This document shows, one piece after another, positions 29,858 through 36,875 of a DNA stretch of 36,875 nt (the stretch's first letter is position 1; each line of letters opens with the position of its first letter). Position numbers and translations under genes: made by a program. The notes under the pieces were generated by a model that was not told the origin of the DNA, ran no database searches, and saw nothing but the letters and a program-made list of their open reading frames with translations. The stretch spans positions 1-36,875 of the forward strand of contig PNBI01000118.1 of the NCBI GenBank assembly GCA_003135935.1, in the 5' to 3' direction. This DNA comes from Methanomassiliicoccaceae archaeon (GTDB lineage: Archaea > Thermoplasmatota > Thermoplasmata > Methanomassiliicoccales > UBA472).

Positions 29858-30690
29858 TGCTCTCCCCCCAGCTCCTTGAGCGCCTTCTTCGCTTCCTCCT
29901 CGTTGGGGGTCTTGCCGTGGAATGAGAGCGCGTTCTCCATGAACGAGACGCCTTTTCCCTTGACCGTGTGAGCGATCACCATCGTCGGCTTGCTTCGCGT
30001 GTCCTTCGCCCGGTCGCAGGCGTCGAGGATCTGGCGCATGTCGTGGCCATCGATCTCGATCACGTTCCACCCGAAGGCCTTCCACTTGTCCGCCAAAGGC
30101 TCGATGGACATGATCTTCTCCGTCGGGCCATCGATCTGCAACATGTTGCGGTCCACGAAAGCGGTGACATTGTCGAGCTCGAAATGCGCACCCAGCATCG
30201 CCGCCTCCCAGATCTGACCGCTCTGCATCTCGCCATCGCCGCAGATGCAATAGATGCGGTGTGTCTTGCGGTCCAACTTCGCCGCTAGCCCCATACCGTT
30301 GGCAACGCTCAAGCCCTGTCCAAGGGAACCGGTGGACATCTCCACTCCCGGCAATTTGTTCATGCTCGGATGCCCCTGCAAGCGGGTATTCAACTTCCTC
30401 AGGGTCATCAGCTCATCGATAGGGAAATAGCCGCTCTCTGCCAGTGCGGCATAGTATGCCGGAGCTGCATGCCCCTTCGAAAGAACGAACCTGTCCCTAT
30501 CATCCCAATAGGGATCGGAGGGGCGGTGGTTCATCACTTTGAAGAATAATGCTGAAATGAGATCGGTTGATGAGAGTGATCCTCCCGGGTGTCCTGACCC
30601 AGCGGCGCGCGTCATGCGGATAACATGGGAACGGATGAGGTTCGCCTTCCTCTCGAGCTCGGCGATTACGTCAGCAGGATATGCGACCAT
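29854..30690 (-). CDS. Transketolase, N-terminal (TPP-binding) subunit
   Basis: GSGHPGGSLSSTDLISALFF, DRFVLSKGHAAPAYYA, GDGEMQSGQIWEAAMLGAHFELDNVTAFVDRN. Confidence 0.92.
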   Translation of the reverse strand: MVAYPADVIAELERKANLIRSHVIRMTRAAGSGHPGGSLSSTDLISALFFKVMNHRPSDPYWDDRDRFVLSKGHAAPAYYAALAESGYFPIDELMTLRKLNTRLQGHPSMNKLPGVEMSTGSLGQGLSVANGMGLAAKLDRKTHRIYCICGDGEMQSGQIWEAAMLGAHFELDNVTAFVDRNMLQIDGPTEKIMSIEPLADKWKAFGWNVIEIDGHDMRQILDACDRAKDTRSKPTMVIAHTVKGKGVSFMENALSFHGKTPNEEEAKKALKELGGEQ

Positions 30691-30826
30691 TTGGCAACCT
30701 TCTTCTTCTCGGGCTGGGAGAATAATCGGAGCGTCGTTTAAAAACATTTGTAACGGCGAATTGCCATAAGTGGGCTATCTGGCGCTGTATGTAGTTTTAT
30801 TTACTCCGCCCGCCCTTGATTGTCCG

Positions 30827-31603
30827 ATGGCGCAAACGTTCGACGTGCCCACGGAAGGGAACCATGTCTTAGAGAAGCTTGTGGAAAGGATAAACGAAGA
30901 TGTGGAGCTGAAGACCTATTGGCGAGCGTCGAATATCACAGCGATCGAACGCCTCGGATTCAACGACCACGGTCCGATCCATATCAAGATCGTTACCAGG
31001 ACAGCCCTGAAAATGCTGCGCCTTCTGATGGTCGATGGAGAAGTCCCGGACATCGTCAAGAGTTATAACATGAAGAACGATGACGCCGAGGTCGTCGTTG
31101 TCTTGGCTGCCGCATTGCACGACATCGGTCATGCCGTGCACCGTGAAAACCACGAAGAGTTCTCCATCTCGTTGGCACCGGAGGTCATCAAGCGTCTTTT
31201 GAAGGGCCTCTATCCCGAGCAATCCGTAATAATCGTCATGGTAGAGGTGCTCCATGCCATGATCTCCCACCGGAGCGATATCATACCGCTGACACTCGAA
31301 GCGGGCGTTGTCCGAGTCGCCGATGCCTTGGACATGGAGAAGGGAAGGGCGAGGATACCATTCCGATCAGGCAGCGTGAACATTCATTCGGTCTCCGCTC
31401 TGGCGATAGACAAGGTGAGGGTCATGAAAGGCGAGGAGCGCCCGATCCGCGTTGAGATCCAGATGAACAATTCCGCGGGGATCTACCAAATCGACGAGCT
31501 TCTCAGGGACAAGATCCAGAAGTCTAATTTGAAGGATAAGATCACTGTGGTGGTGCTGGTCCCCAAAGAGGAGACCAGCATCATCCAGGAGTTGAAGTTT
31601 TAG
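30827..31603 (+). CDS. HD domain phosphohydrolase
   Basis: DHGPIHIKIV...ALHDIGHAVHRENHE...VADALDMEKGR; start chosen at internal ATG. Confidence 0.82.
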   Translation: MAQTFDVPTEGNHVLEKLVERINEDVELKTYWRASNITAIERLGFNDHGPIHIKIVTRTALKMLRLLMVDGEVPDIVKSYNMKNDDAEVVVVLAAALHDIGHAVHRENHEEFSISLAPEVIKRLLKGLYPEQSVIIVMVEVLHAMISHRSDIIPLTLEAGVVRVADALDMEKGRARIPFRSGSVNIHSVSALAIDKVRVMKGEERPIRVEIQMNNSAGIYQIDELLRDKIQKSNLKDKITVVVLVPKEETSIIQELKF

Positions 31604-31605
31604 GC

Positions 31606-32343
31606 CTAGTCCGATTCGATCCTCGGAGCCAGTAGATAGTCTACCGTTCCCTTCCCGTCGGCGATGGCGAATTCGAGCTTCACTGGATAATCGTTCCCGA
31701 TGCTCATGCTTACCACCGTGCCGGACGGGATCGCCCGGATCATGTTGGAGAAGTAGTCCAATGGGAATAGGGAGCGAACGTTCTCCTTGCATTCGAGGGA
31801 TACCAGCATGTCCTTGGTCAGCTTCAATGATGCCGAGTCTGTGTCACCCTCGGATATCATCTCGAATCCCTCAGCGGTCGCGATCAAAGCGATGTGATCA
31901 GAGATGCTCTCGGCCGCTTTGATGCCCTTCTGCAGTTCCTCGGAATTCACTGCCACCTTCGCCGGCAGACTGATGTTCGGCACCTTCGGGTCGGACATGC
32001 CAGTCGTATCAACAAGGTTCATGCGGCGGGTGACATTCCCGACATTGATCACCAGTCTATTCTTGTCCTCGTCCTGGGATAAGGTGATGATGTCCCCTGC
32101 CCGAGACAATCGCAGGACTTCCTTGATCTTATCAAGGTCGATGCCCAGTTCAGTTTCGTCTGCGGCGAACTCCTCGAAAGCGCTTTTATCTATCTTCAGA
32201 TCCACCATGGCAACATGCGCAGGATCGACCGCTTTTAGAGAAACGCCTTTGGCATTCACATTAAATTTAGCCTCATCGACGAGTGTGGAGACGACATCCA
32301 CAATCCCTTTCAACGTCTCCGACTTAACCTTAGCTTGGAACAT
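31606..32343 (-). CDS. pcn: PCNA sliding clamp
   Basis: MFQAKVKSETLKGIVDVVSTLVDEAKFNVNAKGVSLKAVDPAHVAMVDLKI ... YLLAPRIESD. Confidence 0.94.
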   Translation of the reverse strand: MFQAKVKSETLKGIVDVVSTLVDEAKFNVNAKGVSLKAVDPAHVAMVDLKIDKSAFEEFAADETELGIDLDKIKEVLRLSRAGDIITLSQDEDKNRLVINVGNVTRRMNLVDTTGMSDPKVPNISLPAKVAVNSEELQKGIKAAESISDHIALIATAEGFEMISEGDTDSASLKLTKDMLVSLECKENVRSLFPLDYFSNMIRAIPSGTVVSMSIGNDYPVKLEFAIADGKGTVDYLLAPRIESD

Positions 32344-32409
32344 CGGTTCCCCCTCTCCAGCGATAACCGCTTGTGGTTTAATAAGGATTGCTAGCACAAT
32401 CAATATGGC

Positions 32410-32709
32410 CTAGTACTCGCGCCAAGAATGAGAGCATTTCACGCAGCGGTAGATCTTGGTTTCCGGCTCATCTGCGGCGCGCGTTTGTCTAAGAACCCAA
32501 AAGGCCTCGTTGTGCAAGCATTTGGGGCATTCCACATTTGTTTTCGGCAACGTCGGTTGAGACGATTCGATCACGACCATCTCTTTCTGCCGCAATTGAG
32601 TGAGAAACCCCTGGGATGTACCAGCAGTGTTCTTTTCCATTCCGCATTTGCCACACTTATACACCCCATCTCGGGGGAACATCAATGATTTGCACGTTGG
32701 GCAGAACAT
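32410..32709 (-). CDS. tfs: Transcription factor S (TFIIS/RPB9-like)
   Basis: CPTCKSLMFP...CGKCG and CPKCLHNEAFWVLRQTRAADEPETKIYRCVKCSHSW (DE hairpin). Confidence 0.93.
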   Translation of the reverse strand: MFCPTCKSLMFPRDGVYKCGKCGMEKNTAGTSQGFLTQLRQKEMVVIESSQPTLPKTNVECPKCLHNEAFWVLRQTRAADEPETKIYRCVKCSHSWREY

Positions 32710-32831
32710 ATTTTTAATCGCCTGAGGGCGTGGAAAAAGGTGGCCGTATAAATATTCTTCGTAGCAGTCGTTAGGAACCGTAGACGATCAACTGTCAGCA
32801 TATTGGAGGAGAGCGGATCGATCTGCTGACT

Positions 32832-33812
32832 TCAGATATACTCCGGACCGTCCGAACTCTTCTGCTCCTTCTCGACCGACCTCGGTTTCTGTTTCCCGGC
32901 CTTCTGCGCCGACCTCGAAACCAAGCCCGAAGTGACAGAAGATCTCTGTTTGACCTTGCGCTCAACGGTCTTCTGGTCCCGCTCCATGGTCTTGACCCTT
33001 TCGGCGATGGCGCGTCGGTTATGGGGCGCCTCTGCGATTTGAGTCGCGCTCCCTCTCTTCGTGGTGTGGATCGGCTGCGGCTCCAAATCCTCCACCACCT
33101 CCGCGTCTCCGTCCAAAGCTTCCATATCTCCAAAGCTGGCATCGCTTTCATCAGCCTGCGGCTTGGAGTATCTCAAAGCGCGAAGGCGCAATGGGGCCTT
33201 GTCATCGCTCTGGTCCTTGCCGACCACGATCTTGGTATGGTGTCCACCGTGGTCAGCGACATACTCCAGTTCGCGCCTGGTCTGAAGGGCCAGCACCCCA
33301 CCGATATAAGCGAACGCCACCAGGATTATGTAGTTGTCCAGCTTGAACAGGTTGATGGTCTGGATCACGCCCATGAACGATTGCACATACAGCCCTGCGA
33401 ATTGCAGATAGGGCGCGATATACGGGACTCCTGCACCAAAGCTCGCGAATAGTTGCTCGGGATTGATGGTGAAGCCGTTCACCTGGGATGGCAGTACTCC
33501 TGTGCTGAAAAGGTACATTATCGTGAAGATCACGAACACAGGGACGAACGCGGCGAGGATTGCCTTCATGGGTGATCCAGCTCGTCGGCCGCCGACGTAG
33601 CCGGCGATCATCTGCCCGAATATTGGGAGCCACCAGAGAAGCAGTGTCAGGATGAAGGTGTACTTCACCGCTCCCCAGAAGGAGTAGACCATTCCTGTGC
33701 CCTTGAATTTCTTGATCTCTTCGTCCTCGATGTCAGAGACGCGATAGACTCCTCTCCTTAGTAAAGAGGTTGTCACCTCATCATCGTCTTTGGACCGACG
33801 TCTAAATAGCAC
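32832..33812 (-). CDS. Membrane protein with long charged C-terminal tail, unknown function
   Basis: Hydrophobic helices between IKKFKGTGMVYSFW and YVADHGG. GTG start at 33812 chosen because a minus-strand TATA-like ctttatacc lies at 33866-33874. Confidence 0.55.
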   Translation of the reverse strand: MLFRRRSKDDDEVTTSLLRRGVYRVSDIEDEEIKKFKGTGMVYSFWGAVKYTFILTLLLWWLPIFGQMIAGYVGGRRAGSPMKAILAAFVPVFVIFTIMYLFSTGVLPSQVNGFTINPEQLFASFGAGVPYIAPYLQFAGLYVQSFMGVIQTINLFKLDNYIILVAFAYIGGVLALQTRRELEYVADHGGHHTKIVVGKDQSDDKAPLRLRALRYSKPQADESDASFGDMEALDGDAEVVEDLEPQPIHTTKRGSATQIAEAPHNRRAIAERVKTMERDQKTVERKVKQRSSVTSGLVSRSAQKAGKQKPRSVEKEQKSSDGPEYI

Positions 33813-33947
33813 TCCCAATCCCTTCGGTCGGACGCTTGTCCGACAATATTCAATATCAAGAAATCGGTATAAAGACTTTGTCTTGAGCGTCAATGCCAAT
33901 CTAAATGTGGAATGGTCGTCGCCGAATCGACCATCACCCTGGAGCAA

Positions 33948-34310
33948 TCAACGCGGATAATAGCAATACAGACCGTTGCGCATGAGGGCATCCTTTGTGC
34001 TCTCGATCGTCACCGCCTTAGGCTTGGTCTGGTGCTTCAATATCTCCTCGATCGAAAGGCCGAGGAACTCGGCCATCCTCGTGAGCCGATCCAACGGGAA
34101 TGCCTGATATCCGAGCAATATCTGCCTGATCGACCAGCCAGGGTGGACCCGAGAGCGATAGCCCAGCTCCCTTCCCAACTTGTTGATGCTCCCCGCTTTC
34201 TCGATGCCGTTCTTTATCAGCACCACTCTATAGCTCGAAGAGAGCCATACCTTGTCAGGATCAAATTCTGGCCTGCCAAAGTGGAAACTGCCTGAAACAA
34301 AGCCCGTCAC
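33948..34310 (-). CDS. Small HTH-containing putative DNA-binding protein
   Basis: INKLGRELGYRSRVHPGWSIRQILLGYQAFPLDRLTRMAEFLGLSIEEIL resembles an HTH. Confidence 0.55.
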   Translation of the reverse strand: MTGFVSGSFHFGRPEFDPDKVWLSSSYRVVLIKNGIEKAGSINKLGRELGYRSRVHPGWSIRQILLGYQAFPLDRLTRMAEFLGLSIEEILKHQTKPKAVTIESTKDALMRNGLYCYYPR

Positions 34311-34472
34311 ATGATGAGGTTAATTTTCGATGACTAATTAATCTATCGGCAGGTTTTGCGCCCGAGCAAACGCGGGCAATCCGAGTTTTTTCGTGCCCTC
34401 ATCTTCAGTCGCTGTCCCGATTTGGCGACCATAAGAGGCTTATATGAATGAGAAATTAGCCAACTAAAGAAC

Positions 34473-34907
34473 ATGGAGACCTTCAGGAGAGTCCTATCCC
34501 TGTCCACGGACAAGGAGGGAGACATCATCGATCTGACCGGAGAGGTCAAGACAGCATTGGCCAGGTCAAAGATGCAAGAAGGTCTAGCCTGTGTCTTCGT
34601 GCCCCATTCGACCGCAGCGATATGTGCCTTTGAGAACGAGCCAGGGTTGCAAGGCGACATGAAGAGCGCGCTGCAGCGCTTGTTCCCCAAGGGAATGGGA
34701 TATGGACATGACGGCACTGGCGGCGATGGCAATGGCCACTCGCATATCCGGGCTTCTTTCCTCGGCCCCTCTATGACCTTACCTTTCAACAATGGCGTGC
34801 TCGATCTTGGCATCTGGCAGCAACTGGTGCTGATGGAGCTCGACAACGGTGGCCGGGATCGCAAGGTTGTAATCCAGTTGATTGGCTCACAGAAGCAGAA
34901 GGAGTAA
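34473..34907 (+). CDS. YjbQ/UPF0047 family protein (secondary thiamine-phosphate synthase type)
   Basis: GLACVFVPHSTAAICAFENEPGLQGDM...HDGTGGDGNGHSHIRASFLGPSMTLPFNNGVLDLGIWQQLVLMELD. Confidence 0.9.
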   Translation: METFRRVLSLSTDKEGDIIDLTGEVKTALARSKMQEGLACVFVPHSTAAICAFENEPGLQGDMKSALQRLFPKGMGYGHDGTGGDGNGHSHIRASFLGPSMTLPFNNGVLDLGIWQQLVLMELDNGGRDRKVVIQLIGSQKQKE

Positions 34908-34913
34908 GCGAAA

Positions 34914-36200
34914 ATGAAGATCAGATTTCTCGGTGGAGCAGAAATGGTTGGCAAGCTGGGCATGGTCCTGGAGAACAAAGGGGCCAGCCTGCTATTCGAA
35001 TATGGATTAAAGCTCAGGCCGAAGGAGCCGCCAGAGCCACCCATCGAGGCTCCGCATGTGGACCACGCATTCCTCACCCACAGCCACGTAGATCACAGCG
35101 GCATGATCCCCTGGCTCTGCGCTCGTTACGATTGCCGTGTGACCTCTACTCCAATGACCATCGCGGTCGCTCAGATCCTGCTTCAAGACACCATCAAGGT
35201 CGCGGACTCGGAAGGCTATCCAAGACCGTTCGAGCCGGAGGACATACGCAAGGCAATGACATCCTTCGCCCCGATGGATTTCGGCGACGTGATCGACGTT
35301 GGCGGTCTCGAGGTCGAACTACACAGTGCTGGCCATGTTCCTGGAGCAACGATGTTCGAGCTCCGCGGGGACAGCACAACGCTGTTCACCGGCGACATGC
35401 ACACGTACAGCACCCGCCTGGTTTATGGCGCTCACCCAGTAAAATGCGACAATCTCATCATCGAAGGGACGTATGCTGGTCGGCTGCATCCCGATCGACA
35501 GAAGGAAGAGAACCGCTTCATCCAGAAGGTGAAGGAGGTCGTGGAGCGAGGCGGCAAGGCGATCATCCCCTGCTTCGCGGTCGGTCGAACGCAGGAAGCG
35601 ATGCTGATACTCAAGGACCTGAAGTACGACATGTGGGTGGACGGCATGGGCAAGACCGTGAACCGCATCTATCTGGAACATCCCGACTACCTGAGGTCTG
35701 ATAAGCAACTCAAACAGGCGCGCAATAAGTTCGCCGAGGTGCGCACTCCCGCAGTGAGGGAGAGGGCAAAGCAGGGCCAGGTCATCATCACCACCGGTGG
35801 AATGTTGGATGGAGGGCCGGTGCTGAGCTACCTCGATCACATCAAGGATGACCCACGCAGCGCGGTCCTGATGACCGGCTACCAAGTGGAGGGCTCGAAT
35901 GGAAGGAAGCTGGCCGATGGTGGCTACATCGAGGTGCCGGACTACGGGCCACGAGGTCGGAGAGCTCCAGAGGAGATTGGGCCGACCCCGATGCTCCGCC
36001 GCATCAAGGTGAAGTGCGAGATCCAGCAGTTCGACCTGAGCGCGCACGCGGACCACAATGAGCTGCTGGCATTCATCCGCGGCTGCGACCCCGAGAAGAT
36101 CGTTATCATGCACTCCGAGAACCGGGAGGCCTTGGCCAAGGACCTGCAGGACGATTTCAAGGTGTTCATGCCGAAGACCGGGGAGACGGTGGAGATCTGA
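34914..36200 (+). CDS. Metallo-beta-lactamase/beta-CASP nuclease (aCPSF2-like)
   Basis: LTHSHVDHSGMIPWL, SAGHVPGATMFEL, GDMHTY, IIPCFAVGRTQEAMLIL, FDLSAHADHNELLAFI, VIMHSE; no KH domains. Confidence 0.88.
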   Translation: MKIRFLGGAEMVGKLGMVLENKGASLLFEYGLKLRPKEPPEPPIEAPHVDHAFLTHSHVDHSGMIPWLCARYDCRVTSTPMTIAVAQILLQDTIKVADSEGYPRPFEPEDIRKAMTSFAPMDFGDVIDVGGLEVELHSAGHVPGATMFELRGDSTTLFTGDMHTYSTRLVYGAHPVKCDNLIIEGTYAGRLHPDRQKEENRFIQKVKEVVERGGKAIIPCFAVGRTQEAMLILKDLKYDMWVDGMGKTVNRIYLEHPDYLRSDKQLKQARNKFAEVRTPAVRERAKQGQVIITTGGMLDGGPVLSYLDHIKDDPRSAVLMTGYQVEGSNGRKLADGGYIEVPDYGPRGRRAPEEIGPTPMLRRIKVKCEIQQFDLSAHADHNELLAFIRGCDPEKIVIMHSENREALAKDLQDDFKVFMPKTGETVEI

Positions 36201-36203
36201 GAT

Positions 36204-36524
36204 CTAGGTGAGAGTCTGGTAGGATAATAACCAGATCACCCACCAGCAGATCGCATTGAACACCAGCGTCATGATTACGAGCCCATAATATATCGCCTTC
36301 ATCCAAGGACTCCTTTGGCTCTGCCGAGTGATGATGGCTCCCAGGGCAACGAGGAGAAGGACAATCACCGATACCACCAGGAGTCCATAGACGGTGATCG
36401 GCAGGCTCCAGCTTTGTTGGGAGGAGGGCCGTGCAAATGTCTCTGCTAAAAAGACCGATATGGGTATCAGGATTGCCAATGACAGAGATATCGCGAAGAG
36501 CCATCTCTTGGTCCAATCGTTCAT
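36204..36524 (-). CDS. Small membrane protein (about 3 TM)
   Basis: Hydrophobic segments WLFAISLSLAILIPISVFL, ITVYGLLVVSVIVLLLVALGAII, AIYYGLVIMTLVFNAICWWVIWLLSY. Confidence 0.55.
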   Translation of the reverse strand: MNDWTKRWLFAISLSLAILIPISVFLAETFARPSSQQSWSLPITVYGLLVVSVIVLLLVALGAIITRQSQRSPWMKAIYYGLVIMTLVFNAICWWVIWLLSYQTLT

Positions 36525-36661
36525 CCCAACCTCCGTTAAACCAAGTCGCTTTTCGGGAGCGATAAGCTTTGCGCCTTGGTTTCAGCCCGGAAAGATGAGA
36601 GATTCGCCTTCGAAGACAAGCTCTCACCTCTTGGGTTTGCCAGCAATCCAGTTCAGCATAC

Positions 36662-36669
36662 CTTTATAT
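36662..36669 (+). promoter_or_regulatory. TATA box of nadC
   Basis: ctttatat about 31 bp upstream of ATG 36693. Confidence 0.5.
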
Positions 36670-36692
36670 GAACCAAGTCGTATTTCAATCCG

Positions 36693-36875
36693 ATGAGCAG
36701 GATAAATGATTACCTCGATGAGGATGTTGGCTTCGGCGACATAACCAGCGACATCCTCCTCGGCGATGAGATGGGGAGCGCCCGCATCAAGGCAGGCGAG
36801 GATTGCGTCCTGGCGGGATTGGACGAAGCAATCGAGGTTTTCACTGAACTCGGTGTCACCACCTATCCGATGACG
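36693..36875 (+). CDS. nadC: Nicotinate-nucleotide pyrophosphorylase (carboxylating), 3' truncated by window edge; absent from the ORF track
   Basis: MSRINDYLDEDVGFGDITSDILLGDEMGSARIKAGEDCVLAGLDEAIEVFTELGV matches the NadC N-terminus (ED.G.GDITS). Confidence 0.85.
   Translation, partial: MSRINDYLDEDVGFGDITSDILLGDEMGSARIKAGEDCVLAGLDEAIEVFTELGVTTYPMT

Noticed and set aside
28916-30250. 444 aa ORF as a long transketolase C-subunit
   Set aside because: The first part is a wrong-frame read-through of the tktN gene; the real start is ATG 29857 (ATGA overlap).
34312-34318. Possible box C (atgatga) of a C/D sRNA
   Set aside because: No box D (ctga) at suitable distance and no C'/D' pair.
1-36875. 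tRNA genes, CRISPR array, transposon ends, defence system
   Set aside because: Intergenic gaps read by eye show no cloverleaf, spaced repeats, transposase or recognisable defence genes; a tRNAscan or padloc run would be decisive.

Overview
This is a roughly 36.9 kb archaeal chromosomal window. The gene content (PAN, thermosome, MBF1, Alba, PCNA, TFS, beta-CASP nuclease, geranylgeranyl reductase, Taw2) points to Euryarchaeota, plausibly Thermoplasmata or a Methanomassiliicoccales-like lineage; this placement is inference only. I saw no mobile element, CRISPR array, rRNA or convincing tRNA. Main blocks: a glutamate-synthase amidotransferase + GXGXG fusion (5' truncated); PAN, MBF1 and thermosome followed by grpE-dnaK-dnaJ; an MFS transporter; a RuvC/RNase H-like orphan; a compact operon for the complete AMP/pentose-bisphosphate pathway (R15P isomerase, RuBisCO, AMP phosphorylase); PolX; an alba gene whose reading frame is broken by an apparent single-base indel; a DUF835 protein; a Cys-cluster orphan; Taw2 and GGR; a MoxR/DUF58/DUF4129 membrane operon; transaldolase plus split transketolase; HD, PCNA and TFS; and YjbQ, beta-CASP nuclease and nadC (truncated). 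Best second looks: the alba frameshift, the RuBisCO operon and its non-canonical active-site motifs, the Cys-cluster orphan at 20069-21601, and a three-copy AACCAAGKCG motif at the nadC divergent promoter region.
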